This document shows, one piece after another, positions 9,019 to 18,626 of a stretch of 64,000 bases of DNA. Origin of the DNA: Mycolicibacterium arabiense (GTDB lineage Bacteria; Actinomycetota; Actinomycetes; Mycobacteriales; Mycobacteriaceae); NCBI RefSeq assembly GCF_010731815.2, contig NZ_AP022593.1:4526001-4590000 (forward strand), written 5' to 3'. Position 1 is the stretch's first letter, and each line of letters starts with the position of its first letter. Under the pieces are notes generated by a model. It was not told the origin of the DNA and made no database searches. It saw only the letters and a program-made list of their open reading frames with translations. The position numbers were made by a program, and so were the translations under genes.

Positions 9019-11385
9019 ATGACACTGGACGGGGGAACAGTGTCTGGCCGCGGGCGAACCGATTCGAAGGTCCCGCCTTCACTTCGCGAAGAGGAGGCGG
9101 GACCGCACCCGCGTCACCCGGCGCCCGAGCGGTTGGCCGGCGTGGCCGAACGCTCGAGGTGGCAACGCAGTTACGCCGCGAAGCTGCTCGTCACCGACAC
9201 GGTCGTCGTGGTCGGTGCCATCAGCCTCGCGCACGTCGTGCGGTTCGGTGAGCCGCTGAATCCCGCGGGGTATCCGCACTACTTCCTGCTGGCGTTCTCG
9301 CTGGCGTTCGCGCTCGGGTGGCTGTGCGCACTGGCGGTATTCCACACTCGGTCAACTCTTCTCGTCGGCACCGGGGTGGAGGAGTACCGCCGGGTGGTCG
9401 CGGCCTCCTTCGGGACCTTCGGCGCGATCGCGATAGTCACCCTGCTCCTCAAGGCGGACATCGCGCGCGGCTATCTCGCGGTGGCCCTGCCCGTGGGCAC
9501 GGTGGCGCTGGTGTTGAGCAGATGGGCGTGGCAGGCATCGGTTGCCCGCAGGCGAGCGGCTGGTGGCTGCAGAACCGCGGTGATGGCATTCGGCGAGGAA
9601 GACGCCGTGGTCGACCTGGTCACCGAATTGACGCGGCACCCGGCCGACGGTTACGACGTCGTCGGGATCGGCATACCCAACCACGGGCCGCCCCGAGGCG
9701 AGCATCTGCTCGTCGGTGGGCGTGAGATACCCATCGTCGGTGGGGAATCCGACATGCTGGCGGCGATTCGCAGTTGCGGCGCCGACACCGTCGCGATCGC
9801 CGGGACCGAACACTTCGGACTGCGAGGCATCCGGCGGCTCATCTGGGATCTCGAACCGCTGGGCGTGGACCTGGTGGTGTCGACCGGGGTGATGGACGTC
9901 GCGTTGTCGCGGCTCGTCATGCGGCCCATCGCCGGCCTACCGCTGCTGCACATCGAGAAGCCGCAGTATCGCGGGGCCAAACGGTTCCAGAAGCGAGCCT
10001 TCGACGTCTGCCTTGCGACGGTCGTCCTCACCGTAGCCATGCCGGCCATGGTGCTCGCGGCGCTGGCCATCAAGTTGACGAGCCGCGGCCCGGTGTTTCA
10101 GACGACCCCGCGGATGGGCATGGACGGACAGCCGTTCTCGATGCTGAGGTTCCGCACGGCCGTGGTCGGCGACGAATCACGATCTGACCGCGAGCTTCTC
10201 GAGGCGCTCGACCCCGACGGTCCGATCCACCACGGCGAGGACAGGCATGCCGTCACCACGGTGGGACGGGTCCTGCGCCGGTTCAGCATCGACGGCCTCC
10301 CCATGTTCGTCAACGTGCTCAAACGCGAGATGAGCGTCGTCGGACCTCGCGCACCGTTGCGCCAGGAGGTCGAGGCGTACGACGTCGAGGTCCTGCGGCG
10401 ACTCCTGGTCAGACCCGGCATCACGGGCCTCTGGCAGATCAGCGGTCGTGCAGACCTGAGCTGGAACGAGTCGGTGCGCCTGGACCTCTCGTACATCGAC
10501 AACTGGTCCATGACCAGCGACGTGATGATCGTCCTCAAGACGACCCGAACCGTCGTGGCGCGGATCGACGGCTCAGTCCACCCGGACGGTGTGGATGCCG
10601 GCGACTCTCGAGTGCAGGACTTCGTCGAGTTGCACCGTCGGATCTGCTGCATCGACGACGACGCGGCACACGCCGAGCTGCTCGAGGCCCTCCGTCGGCC
10701 GACCCGGCCGTACGTCGTGTCCTTCGTCAACGCGCACGCCGCCAACCTGGTGTGGCACAGCCCCTTGCTCTCCGAGAGCCTCCTGAAGTCGGATCTGTTG
10801 CTACGGGACGGCATCGGCGTGCAGTTGGGGTTGATGGCGTTCGGTAGGTCCGGCGGGCTGAACATGAACGGAACCGACCTCATCCCGCAGATCGCAGGCG
10901 CATACTCCGGTCGACGGGCGGCGTTGTTCGGCACGACGTCACCGTGGCTCGATCGGGCCTGCGAGAAGCTGGAAGCAGCGGGCGTGACGGTGGTGGCGAG
11001 CCACCATGGCTTCTCGCCCGCGCAAACCTACGTGGACATGGCCGTCGCCTGGCGGCCCGACCTCATCATCCTGGCGATGGGCATGCCGAAGCAGGAACTC
11101 GTCGCCAGTCGGCTGCGCGACCGACTCACCCATCCGGTTCTGATCGTGAACGGCGGAGCGATATTGGACTTCCTCGGCGAGAAGGTGACACGGGCGCCGC
11201 GGTTCATGCAAAGTACCGGCACCGAATGGCTGTACCGGCTCATCGTGGAGCCGCGCCGCCTCGCAAGGCGCTACGTCGTCGGCATACCCGCGTTCTTCGC
11301 ACACATAGCCCGATCACGCGCGGTCCTGCGCGACGCGACCACCGATGTCGGCGGGACCGCGCGGCTGCAGTCGGGAACCGGGTAG
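9019..11385 (+). CDS. Polyprenyl-phosphate hexose-1-phosphate transferase fused to a WecG/TagA/CpsF glycosyltransferase
   Basis: 788 residues. The N-terminal half has about four or five membrane segments (residues ~55-165) and a nucleotide-binding-like region. A bacterial sugar transferase domain follows at about 320-515, with a membrane helix (FDVCLATVVLTVAMPA), the MLRFRT-type segment, DGLPMFVNVL, SVVGPRAP and PGITGLWQISGR. The last ~250 residues are a WecG/TagA/CpsF domain: VSFVNAHAANLVW, NMNGTDLIP, MGMPKQE and VNGGAILDFL. It should load the first sugar phosphate on a polyprenyl carrier at the membrane and then add the second sugar. These steps are usually done by two proteins. ATG at 9019 was taken; an in-frame GTG at 9040 follows GGGGGA. 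It begins a run of co-directional, overlapping genes through 15,111. Confidence 0.93.
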   Translation: MTLDGGTVSGRGRTDSKVPPSLREEEAGPHPRHPAPERLAGVAERSRWQRSYAAKLLVTDTVVVVGAISLAHVVRFGEPLNPAGYPHYFLLAFSLAFALGWLCALAVFHTRSTLLVGTGVEEYRRVVAASFGTFGAIAIVTLLLKADIARGYLAVALPVGTVALVLSRWAWQASVARRRAAGGCRTAVMAFGEEDAVVDLVTELTRHPADGYDVVGIGIPNHGPPRGEHLLVGGREIPIVGGESDMLAAIRSCGADTVAIAGTEHFGLRGIRRLIWDLEPLGVDLVVSTGVMDVALSRLVMRPIAGLPLLHIEKPQYRGAKRFQKRAFDVCLATVVLTVAMPAMVLAALAIKLTSRGPVFQTTPRMGMDGQPFSMLRFRTAVVGDESRSDRELLEALDPDGPIHHGEDRHAVTTVGRVLRRFSIDGLPMFVNVLKREMSVVGPRAPLRQEVEAYDVEVLRRLLVRPGITGLWQISGRADLSWNESVRLDLSYIDNWSMTSDVMIVLKTTRTVVARIDGSVHPDGVDAGDSRVQDFVELHRRICCIDDDAAHAELLEALRRPTRPYVVSFVNAHAANLVWHSPLLSESLLKSDLLLRDGIGVQLGLMAFGRSGGLNMNGTDLIPQIAGAYSGRRAALFGTTSPWLDRACEKLEAAGVTVVASHHGFSPAQTYVDMAVAWRPDLIILAMGMPKQELVASRLRDRLTHPVLIVNGGAILDFLGEKVTRAPRFMQSTGTEWLYRLIVEPRRLARRYVVGIPAFFAHIARSRAVLRDATTDVGGTARLQSGTG

Positions 11386-11396
11386 GTGCGCGCCGG

Positions 11397-12746
11397 ATGA
11401 CACTCGAAGCCCCATCGCACACACCGGTTCACACGGCGCGCCCGCTTCTCGTCAGACGGTTGAATCGGCAGGAGGCAACGGTCGTTCGCCAGAAACGCAG
11501 ACCGGTGCGAATCGCGATCCTGGGGATCAACTACTGGCCCGAACCAACGGGCATCGCGCCCTACACGACGGCTCTGGCCGCGGGCATGATGGCGCGGGGA
11601 CACGCAGTCCGCGTGTTCACCGGCCTACCGCACTACCCGCAGTGGGAGCGGCTCGGGCGGGACACCGCGCTGCGGTCCGACGACGTCGTCGACGGGGTCC
11701 GCGTCCGCCGGTTGAATCACCTCGTACCGTCCGGTGAGTCCTGGTTCGGCCGCGTCGCAATGGAACTGACGTTCGGCGCCCAGGTGGCCACGTGTCGGTG
11801 GGATGCGCCCGACGTCATCGTATGCATGACGCCGCCGCTGCTGGCGACGTCGATGGCCATTGCCAGGGCGCGGTGGACGCGGCGCCGCCCGGCGATCGGC
11901 GTACTGGTCCACGACCTGTATGGCAGAGGCGCCATGGAGGCCGAGATCGGCTGCCGCACCTTGAGGCGGGGCCTGGGTGCCCTCGAATCGGCGACCCTGC
12001 GGGCTGCCGACGGCGTCGCGGTGATCCACAGCGGCTTCGAGTCCGACCTCGTCGGCAATCTCGGGGTCGACCCGGCTCGGATCAGGGAGATCCGGAACTG
12101 GAACCACGTCGACGCTCCCGATCTGATTGCCAGCGCGACGTTCCGGGCCGCACGCGGTTGGTCGAGCGACGACGTCATAGTCCTGCACGCAGGCAACATG
12201 GGACACAAGCAGGGCCTCGAGAACGTCCTCGCCGCAGCTGAATTGGCCGACCGCACGGGCAGTCGGGCTCGGTTCGTCCTGATGGGCAACGGCAATCAGC
12301 GGTCGTCCCTGGAAGCGGCAGGCGCCGGCCTGCGCAACCTCGAATTCCTGCCGCCCGTCGGTGAAGCCGACTTCCCCGCCGCACTCGGCGCCGCAGACGT
12401 CCTCCTGGTCAACGAACGGCCGGGCGTCGCGCAGATGTCGGTCCCCAGCAAGCTCACGTCGTACTTCCGTTCGGGCAAGCCCGTGCTGGCGGCCATCGAC
12501 TCGGCCGGGCTCACCGCAGGCGAGATGGCTGCCTCCGGCGGCGGCGTCTCCGTGCCGGCCGATCGGCCGGACCTGTTGTTGAGGGAGGCGCTCCGATTGG
12601 CCGGCGATCCCGTTCTCGCGGCACGGCTGGGTGCCCGCGGCCGACGCTACTGCGAATCGGTGCTGTCGGAGAACACCGCACTGGACCGCTACGAAGAGTG
12701 GATCACCGACCTCGCCGATGCACGCTGGAAGGAACTCGATGGCTAA
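11397..12746 (+). CDS. GT4-family glycosyltransferase (WcaI-like)
   Basis: 449 residues from the ATG at 11397, 11 bases after the fusion gene. The core starts at about residue 37 with [20 protein letters not shown], the pattern of WcaI-like colanic-acid glycosyltransferases, and ends with the GT4 donor-binding half ([31 protein letters not shown]). The usual E-x7-E motif is not obvious, as is common in WcaI-type members. Cytoplasmic, GT-B fold. It overlaps gmd by 8 bases, which suggests joint expression with GDP-fucose synthesis, and a fucosyltransferase role is possible but unproven. The first ~36 residues are not conserved-looking, so a later start is possible. Confidence 0.9.
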   Translation: MTLEAPSHTPVHTARPLLVRRLNRQEATVVRQKRRPVRIAILGINYWPEPTGIAPYTTALAAGMMARGHAVRVFTGLPHYPQWERLGRDTALRSDDVVDGVRVRRLNHLVPSGESWFGRVAMELTFGAQVATCRWDAPDVIVCMTPPLLATSMAIARARWTRRRPAIGVLVHDLYGRGAMEAEIGCRTLRRGLGALESATLRAADGVAVIHSGFESDLVGNLGVDPARIREIRNWNHVDAPDLIASATFRAARGWSSDDVIVLHAGNMGHKQGLENVLAAAELADRTGSRARFVLMGNGNQRSSLEAAGAGLRNLEFLPPVGEADFPAALGAADVLLVNERPGVAQMSVPSKLTSYFRSGKPVLAAIDSAGLTAGEMAASGGGVSVPADRPDLLLREALRLAGDPVLAARLGARGRRYCESVLSENTALDRYEEWITDLADARWKELDG

Positions 12747-13761
12747 GCGCGCACTGATCACTGGCATCACGGGCCAGGACGGCTCGTATCTGGCCGAACT
12801 GCTGCTCCTCAAGGGCTACGAGGTACACGGAATCATCAGGCGGGCATCCACGGTCAACACCCGTCGGATCGACCACCTGTACGTCGACCCCCACGAATCG
12901 GCGGTCCGCCTGTTCATGCACTACGGGGACATGGTCGATGGTTCCCGGATGAGCGTCCTGCTGTCCGAGATACGCCCGGACGAGGTGTATCACCTCGCCT
13001 CGCAGTCGCACGTCAGGGTGAGCTTCGACGAGCCCGAATACACGGCCAATGCAACGGGTCTGGGGACGATCCGGCTGTTGGAGGCGATCCGGCAGGCCCG
13101 CCTGGACTGTCGCTTCTATCAGGCGTCCACGTCGGAGATGTTCGGTTCGTCGGCTCCGCCGCAGAACGAGGACACGCTCTTTCAGCCGCAGTCGCCGTAC
13201 GGTACGGCGAAGGTGTTCGCGCACTGCACGACCAAGAACTATCGCGAAGCCTACGGAATGTTCGCGTGCAGCGGGATCCTGTTCAATCACGAATCACCGC
13301 GTCGCGGAGAAACGTTCGTCACCCGCAAGATCACCCGTGCCGTCGCGCGCATCAAGGCGGGCCTCGACGAGCACCTGTGGATGGGCAACATCGACGCGGT
13401 ACGCGACTGGGGGTACGCCCCGGAGTACGTCGAGGGAATGTGGCGAATGCTGCAGGCCGACGAGCCCGACGACTACGTTCTCGCCACCGGCGACGGATGC
13501 ACGGTGCGCGACTTCCTCGCGATGGCATTCGACGCGGTCGGCTTGGACTGGGAACGCCACGTGCGCTTCGACGAACGCTACCTACGGCCAAGTGAGGTGG
13601 GCTCCCTGATCGGTGACCCATCGAGGGCGAAGGTGGCGTGGGGCTGGGATCCGCTGGTGCGGACGCCGGAACTCGTGAAGATCATGGTGAACGCCGACAT
13701 CCTGGCACTCGAGAGCGGCGGACACGTGATCGATCGGCCCGAATTACCGGGATGGGCGTAG
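12739..13761 (+). CDS. gmd: GDP-mannose 4,6-dehydratase
   Basis: 340 residues, the usual length. It converts GDP-D-mannose to GDP-4-keto-6-deoxy-D-mannose using bound NADP. The Rossmann motif GITGQDG is at residues 9-15, the catalytic region has TSEMFGSS and the YGTAK tyrosine/lysine pair at Y154/K158, and the [10 protein letters not shown] loop typical of Gmd is present. The start ATG at 12739 lies inside the end of the upstream GT4 gene (8-base overlap); longer in-frame extensions are overlap artefacts. With fcl at 16,590-17,591 it completes the route to GDP-L-fucose, so the glycan should contain fucose or another 6-deoxyhexose derived from this intermediate. Confidence 0.97.
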   Translation: MAKRALITGITGQDGSYLAELLLLKGYEVHGIIRRASTVNTRRIDHLYVDPHESAVRLFMHYGDMVDGSRMSVLLSEIRPDEVYHLASQSHVRVSFDEPEYTANATGLGTIRLLEAIRQARLDCRFYQASTSEMFGSSAPPQNEDTLFQPQSPYGTAKVFAHCTTKNYREAYGMFACSGILFNHESPRRGETFVTRKITRAVARIKAGLDEHLWMGNIDAVRDWGYAPEYVEGMWRMLQADEPDDYVLATGDGCTVRDFLAMAFDAVGLDWERHVRFDERYLRPSEVGSLIGDPSRAKVAWGWDPLVRTPELVKIMVNADILALESGGHVIDRPELPGWA

Positions 13762-13764
13762 GCC

Positions 13765-15111
13765 GTGGTCCTGGACCGTCGCGACTTCCTGAAGTGGACC
13801 GGGCTGACGGTGACGTGCGCAGCCGCTGCGATGAGCGGCGGATGCACCAGCGGAACGCCGGTTCCACCGCCCCCTGCCGCTGCCGCGGAACAGGAGCTGA
13901 TGAAGATCGGCCTCTACACGTGGGACGAGATCTCCGACCTGTCGAACCAGGTCGAGTGGCTGAACCTCACCTACGCCCGTGCCGGTGTCATGTCGGATGC
14001 GTTGATGTCGTTCTGCGTCGACCACCACATCGACGTGCTGCTGAACCTGACGCCGACCGTCGACCGGGCGGCCTTCGGCACCGAAGTCGAGTTCATCTCG
14101 GCCTACCTGGCGCAGATCGACTGGGCTCTCGGCAGATTCGGACCCAGAGGAACGTTCTGGTCGGACCACCCGGGCTTGCGGTACCACCCCATCACGCAGA
14201 TCGAGGTGTGCAACGAACCGAACTTCGGCTACGGGTTCAGTGTCGGCGACGCCGAGGTGGCACCACTCTATGCACGGGTCCTCATCGCGTCTCATGGGCA
14301 CATCAAGGCGACGTGGCCGGAGGTCGTCGTAGTCGGATTCGCCGCAGGAGGAGCGTCGAATGCGGCGCCGGACTTCCTGTCGAATACGTTCGCAGAGCTT
14401 CAATCCGCCGGTCAGATAGATTGCTTCGACGTGGTGTCGGTGCATCCGTACAGCTCGAACAAGCCGCCGGAACAGACGATCGTCGAGGAATGGGGTTCGT
14501 GGTCGTCGCGTGAGTCCATCGACACCATCCGTCAGGTCATGCAGGAGTTCGGGGTCGCGAAGCCCCTGTGGATCACCGAGGTCGGTTACCAGATATCCCA
14601 CGCCGACGGTGGGAAGTTCGAGGTGACGATCGACAACCAGCGCGTCACGACGGAGACCGTCACGCCGATGCAACAGGCCGCCTACACCGTGCGCGTGAAC
14701 ATGGCCGCGGCGCGGTATGACATCCCGCGCGTCTACCACATGTTCGTGCTCGACTCCGATGACTACAACGGCGGCTGGTTCGGCCCCGGCCCCGGCCACG
14801 AACCGAGGCTGGTGGCCGTCGCCATGCGGCAGGTGATCGACCTGCTGGCCGGCGCGACGAACCTGGAGATGGTCCTCGACGGAGCGCAGGACAAGCCGAC
14901 CGACCCGTTCGCGTACCGCTTCACCACGCCTCGCGGAACGGTCCTGGTTGCGTGGTGTCAGGTGGCCGCCCGGTTCACGCTGGCGCTCGAGCCAGGCACC
15001 CGGACGGTGGTCACCGACATGCAGGGCAACGTCATGGCCACCACAGAGGACGCGTCCTACGATGCGGCACTGTCGGAGGAACCCATCTTCTTGCACTCGA
15101 CGCCGCTCTAG
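13765..15111 (+). CDS. Tat-exported lipoprotein, clan GH-A glycoside hydrolase (GH39-like)
   Basis: 448 residues from a GTG three bases after gmd. The N-terminus has a twin-arginine motif (DRRDFLKW) and a lipobox ending SGGC, so the protein should be exported folded and lipid-anchored. The mature part is a TIM barrel with the two hallmarks of clan A hydrolases: NEP with Glu151 as acid/base and WITEVGY with Glu272 as nucleophile. GH39-type enzymes such as PslG are encoded in exopolysaccharide loci, where they trim or release polymer. The close linkage to gmd suggests action on the fucose-containing polymer or its export intermediates. The exact GH family is not certain. Confidence 0.88.
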   Translation: MVLDRRDFLKWTGLTVTCAAAAMSGGCTSGTPVPPPPAAAAEQELMKIGLYTWDEISDLSNQVEWLNLTYARAGVMSDALMSFCVDHHIDVLLNLTPTVDRAAFGTEVEFISAYLAQIDWALGRFGPRGTFWSDHPGLRYHPITQIEVCNEPNFGYGFSVGDAEVAPLYARVLIASHGHIKATWPEVVVVGFAAGGASNAAPDFLSNTFAELQSAGQIDCFDVVSVHPYSSNKPPEQTIVEEWGSWSSRESIDTIRQVMQEFGVAKPLWITEVGYQISHADGGKFEVTIDNQRVTTETVTPMQQAAYTVRVNMAAARYDIPRVYHMFVLDSDDYNGGWFGPGPGHEPRLVAVAMRQVIDLLAGATNLEMVLDGAQDKPTDPFAYRFTTPRGTVLVAWCQVAARFTLALEPGTRTVVTDMQGNVMATTEDASYDAALSEEPIFLHSTPL

Positions 15112-15121
15112 GTGGCGCCGA

Positions 15122-16597
15122 TCACCTCGGCTCGCCGGTGACGTCGGCGGACCCGTTGCGGCCTGCCAGCCGCTTCGCGTCGATCACCAGGTCAGCCAGC
15201 AGCCGAGGATGCCCGATGCGCAATGCCAATGCACCGACGCCCACCGCGGCCACCGAGCCGACACCCAGCACCACTGCGTCGCGACCGGTGACCAGGACGG
15301 CGACGGTCAGGTAGGTGGCGGCCATCCAAGCGGCCACGTGCGTTGCGGGCAGCAGCGACGACAACTGTTCGCGCAGCGACACTTTCACCAGGTGCCGTCT
15401 GATCAACCACTCGACGGGTACGAGCAACGCGGTCGCCACCGAGTAGCCCAGTGCGACGCCGAAGGGACCGAAACGTAGGCCGGCGACGATGCCGAGCGTG
15501 GCCACGGCGGTCGTGAGCCAGGCGTACCGGAGGTTCAGCTTGTCGTGTCCGGTCCCGAGGACGAGCGGCGACGTCGAGCACTGGTAGATCGACTGCAATG
15601 CGCCCGCGACGGCCAGCACCTGCACGATGGGCACCGCGGGGGCCCACTGTGGGCCGAAGACGATCTCCACCAGCTGGGGCGCGGCCGCAGCGACCAGCGC
15701 CATCGACGGCAGCGCGCCCATCGCGACCAGGCGCGTCGTGCGGCTGAGCTGGTCGCGGAGTGCGGGGAGATCGTCGGCAAGCCGGGAGAACAGGGGATAG
15801 AGCACCGTGGCGACGGTCTGCAGCGCCAGCTGTACCGGCAGGAGGAGCAGCCGGTACGCCAACCCGTAGAAGGCAAGCGCCTGCGCGCCCTGCACTCGTC
15901 CGATCAACAGGTTGTCGACGTTGCGCGACAGGGAGTTGAGCAGCAGCCCCGCCATGAACGCACGCCCGGAGAAGGCCGCGATGTGGCGGAGTTGGCCGAA
16001 GTTGGCGTTCGGTCGCCAGGAGGCGCCGAACAGGCACAGCGTGGACAGCAGGACTGCGTCGGTGGCGAGGATCTGAACAACCAGGGACCAGTACCCGCCG
16101 CCCAAGACCGCCACGATTACGCCTGCGATGCCGCCGAGCAATGCGGACAGGATGTCGGCGATGCCCATCTTGCGAAAGTCCATGCTGCGGATCAGCATTG
16201 CGCGCGGAGTGACGGTCGCCGCGCGCAACAGCAGGCTGGGGGCGAACGCGACGAGGATCAGCGCCAGTTCGGGGGTACGCATGAACGCCGCCCACAGTGG
16301 CGCGATGGCGACGGTCAGGACGGCCAGGGCGCCACCGACGGCCAGGTTCACCGACACGACCACGCCAGGCATGTCCCGGTGGACGTCCTTGCGCTGGATC
16401 AACGCACTCGAGAAGCCCTGGTCGAGGAGCAGGCTGATGATGCCGATGTAGACCAGTGCTTGGGCGACCACGCCGAAGTCGTCGGGGCCCACCAGCCGGG
16501 CCAGGACGATCGTGAAGACCGTCCGGGACAGTTCCCGCCCGACGACCGAGAAACCGCTCCAGCGCATGCCCGTCGCCAGCGCCGCCGATTCAGCCAC
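15122..16597 (-). CDS. Wzx-like polysaccharide flippase (MOP superfamily), first of two
   Basis: 491 residues, almost entirely hydrophobic, with the 12 to 14 membrane segments of MOP-family exporters. The start (RWSGFSVVGRELSRTVFTIVLARLVGPDDFGVVAQA) is the WzxC/polysaccharide biosynthesis pattern with the conserved R-L-G-P-D-D-F-G segment. It should flip polyprenyl-linked repeat units across the plasma membrane. It overlaps fcl by 8 bases and is the last gene of the long minus-strand operon with the acyl-carrier and amidotransferase genes. It ends 11 bases from the convergent GH-A hydrolase gene. A second Wzx-like protein is at 38.9-40.3 kb. Confidence 0.9.
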   Translation of the reverse strand: MAESAALATGMRWSGFSVVGRELSRTVFTIVLARLVGPDDFGVVAQALVYIGIISLLLDQGFSSALIQRKDVHRDMPGVVVSVNLAVGGALAVLTVAIAPLWAAFMRTPELALILVAFAPSLLLRAATVTPRAMLIRSMDFRKMGIADILSALLGGIAGVIVAVLGGGYWSLVVQILATDAVLLSTLCLFGASWRPNANFGQLRHIAAFSGRAFMAGLLLNSLSRNVDNLLIGRVQGAQALAFYGLAYRLLLLPVQLALQTVATVLYPLFSRLADDLPALRDQLSRTTRLVAMGALPSMALVAAAAPQLVEIVFGPQWAPAVPIVQVLAVAGALQSIYQCSTSPLVLGTGHDKLNLRYAWLTTAVATLGIVAGLRFGPFGVALGYSVATALLVPVEWLIRRHLVKVSLREQLSSLLPATHVAAWMAATYLTVAVLVTGRDAVVLGVGSVAAVGVGALALRIGHPRLLADLVIDAKRLAGRNGSADVTGEPR

Positions 16598-17591
16598 GTG
16601 CAGCCCCGTTCACCACCGGGCAAGTCGAACCCCGGTAGTCGTCCTGGTGCGCCAGAAACCACTGGTAGGTCTGCCGGAGGCCGTGGCGCAGTGTCGTCTT
16701 GGCACTCCAACCGAGTTCGTCGAGGCGCCGGACGTCGAGGATCTTGCGTGGTGTGCCGTCGGGTTTCGAGCGATCCCACTCGATGCGCCCGCGGTACCCG
16801 ACCGTCTCGGCAATCATCTCGGCCAGTTGGCGCACCGTCACGTCCCGGCCGGTGCCGACGTTCACCGGCTCGTCGCCGTCGTAGGCATTCAACAGGTGGT
16901 GACAGGCATCGGCGAGGTCATCGACGTACAGGAACTCGCGCATCGGGGAACCGCTGCCCCAGCACGTGACCGACCGCAGGTCCTCGCGCACCGCATCGTG
17001 AAAACGCCGCATCAGGCCGGGGATGACGTGGCTGTCACGTGCGTCGAAGTTGTCCCCCGGGCCGTAGAGGCTGGCGGGCATGACGCAGATGTAGGGCAAC
17101 CCGTGTTGGCGGCGGATGGCTGCGACCTGGGCGATGCCGGCGATCTTGGCCACCGCGTAGGCCTCGTTGGTCGGCTCCAGCGGTCCCGTCATGAGCGCGT
17201 GCTCCCGGATGGGCTGCTCCGCGAACTTCGGGTAGATGCAGCTCGATCCGAGGAACAGGAACCGTTGCACGCCCGTGGACACCGCGCTGTCCAGGAGATT
17301 GACCTGAATCCGGATGTTGTCGGAGATGAAGTCGGCAGGCCGGGTGTGATTGGCCATGATTCCGCCCACCCGGGCCGCCGCACCGATCACGACGTCTGGT
17401 CGGGTCTCGCGGAAGAACCGTTCGGTCGAAACGGCATCCCGCAGGTCGAGTTCCCGGTAGTCGCGGCCGACCACGTTGCGATAGCCCAGCTCGGCGAATC
17501 TTCGGCACAGCGCCGATCCGACCATTCCCCGGTGGCCCGCGACGAATATCCGAGTATCCGGCCGCAAGGGGCGCAGAGCCGTTCTCGTCAT
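16590..17591 (-). CDS. fcl: GDP-L-fucose synthase
   Basis: 333 residues. It epimerises and reduces GDP-4-keto-6-deoxymannose to GDP-L-fucose with NADPH. The Rossmann motif GHRGMVG is at residues 19-25, the GSSCIYP segment at 115-121, the YAVAK catalytic Tyr145/Lys149 pair, and the substrate segment PASLYGPGDNFD follow the family closely. It works with Gmd, encoded 3 kb away on the other strand. It lies between the NadE-like gene (39 bases upstream) and a flippase gene that it overlaps, placing GDP-fucose synthesis in the same operon as the acyl-carrier genes. Confidence 0.96.
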   Translation of the reverse strand: MTRTALRPLRPDTRIFVAGHRGMVGSALCRRFAELGYRNVVGRDYRELDLRDAVSTERFFRETRPDVVIGAAARVGGIMANHTRPADFISDNIRIQVNLLDSAVSTGVQRFLFLGSSCIYPKFAEQPIREHALMTGPLEPTNEAYAVAKIAGIAQVAAIRRQHGLPYICVMPASLYGPGDNFDARDSHVIPGLMRRFHDAVREDLRSVTCWGSGSPMREFLYVDDLADACHHLLNAYDGDEPVNVGTGRDVTVRQLAEMIAETVGYRGRIEWDRSKPDGTPRKILDVRRLDELGWSAKTTLRHGLRQTYQWFLAHQDDYRGSTCPVVNGAARG

Positions 17592-17630
17592 GGCGATCTC
17601 ACCGGGGTACGGGATCGGCGGTAGCGATTC

Positions 17631-18626
17631 TCAATGGCCGATCTCCGGTACGTCGGCCGCCAAGACGGGAGCCAACTGTAGGTACTCCGTCGTCTTGCGC
17701 TTCTGTTCGATGTCCCGGAACACCCGGTTCACCTGTTCATCGGTCAGACCCGTGGCCGCGGCGATGTCCGACACGGGCACGTCGTTGTTCAGGCCGAACA
17801 AGCACAGGTCCATGCGCTGGTACGGCAGCGAGAAGTAGAACTCCTCCTGAGACTGTGGCATCGAATAGGTGTCGGTGGTCGACGGCCGGCTGCGGATCTG
17901 CTCGGGAACGCCCAGGTGTTCGGCGAGTGCGTAGACCTGTGACTTGTAGAGGTGCGCAATTGGTTTCACGTCGGCAGCACCGTCGCCGAGCTTCACGAAG
18001 AACCCCTGGTCGTACTCGAGCCGGTTCGGCGTTCCCGAGACGACGTAGTTGAGGCGATCGGCGTGGTAGTACTCCAGCATCTTGCGGGCGCGCTGCTTGA
18101 AGTTGGTTGCGGCAACGATCCCCAGGTAGGACTCCGTGCTGAGGCGGTGCGTCGTCTGGCTGCCGTCCGGAGCCTGCACGACCACCGAGTAGAGCCGGAA
18201 GGCATCCGAGTCGATGACGCTGGGCAACACGATCTTCGACTTGTAGCCGGGGCCGTACTCCGGATACACCATGCGGATCGCCTCGTCGCGCCGCCGGTAG
18301 CAGCCTGCCGCATCGAGGAGTGCGGAGATGTCCTCGAGCCGGCTCTCGATGCCGAGGGAGTCTGCGAGGAGGCGACTGTAATCGAGAGTATCGAAGGATG
18401 ATTCGCGCTCCGGCATGTGCAGACCGAACACCCGGTCGTTCCCGATCGCGCGGACGCACAGTGCGGCGACCACGCTCGAGTCGATTCCCCCGGAGAGGGC
18501 GACGACCACACCGCGCCGCTTCGTCCTGCTCAGGTACTCGGTCAGGCTCTTGGTGATGCGATCCACCTCGAACGCCGCGTCGATGGTCAGGCTGTCCGGT
18601 CCGAATGTCTCATCCCCGTGCGTCAC
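17631..18626 (-). CDS. NadE-like N-type ATP pyrophosphatase (ammonia-dependent NAD synthetase family)
   Basis: 331 residues. The ATP-pyrophosphatase P-loop SGGIDSS is at residues 45-51, and the family segments VVSGTPNRLEYDQGFFVKLGDGAADVKPIAHLYKSQVY match the NAD synthetase fold. There is no nitrilase (glutaminase) domain, unlike the housekeeping mycobacterial NadE, so ammonia must come from elsewhere. The gene overlaps the AsnB-type gene by 17 bases, which suggests a partnership. Established chemistry for the family is adenylation of a carboxylate followed by amide formation. In this context I infer amidation of a glycan building block or acyl group, not NAD synthesis. Confidence 0.88.
   Translation of the reverse strand: MTHGDETFGPDSLTIDAAFEVDRITKSLTEYLSRTKRRGVVVALSGGIDSSVVAALCVRAIGNDRVFGLHMPERESSFDTLDYSRLLADSLGIESRLEDISALLDAAGCYRRRDEAIRMVYPEYGPGYKSKIVLPSVIDSDAFRLYSVVVQAPDGSQTTHRLSTESYLGIVAATNFKQRARKMLEYYHADRLNYVVSGTPNRLEYDQGFFVKLGDGAADVKPIAHLYKSQVYALAEHLGVPEQIRSRPSTTDTYSMPQSQEEFYFSLPYQRMDLCLFGLNNDVPVSDIAAATGLTDEQVNRVFRDIEQKRKTTEYLQLAPVLAADVPEIGH

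Noticed and set aside
15095..15140. Terminator between the GH-A hydrolase and first flippase genes
   Set aside because: Only a weak AGGTG/CACCT pairing is visible, with no stable stem, so no terminator is called.
16128..16969. Long plus-strand frames opposite the first flippase gene and fcl
   Set aside because: Both minus-strand genes have full family motifs; the plus-strand translations are shadows.
17631..18626. Housekeeping NAD synthetase
   Set aside because: Mycobacterial NadE is a two-domain glutamine-dependent enzyme; this protein lacks the nitrilase domain and sits in a glycan operon overlapping an AsnB-type gene.
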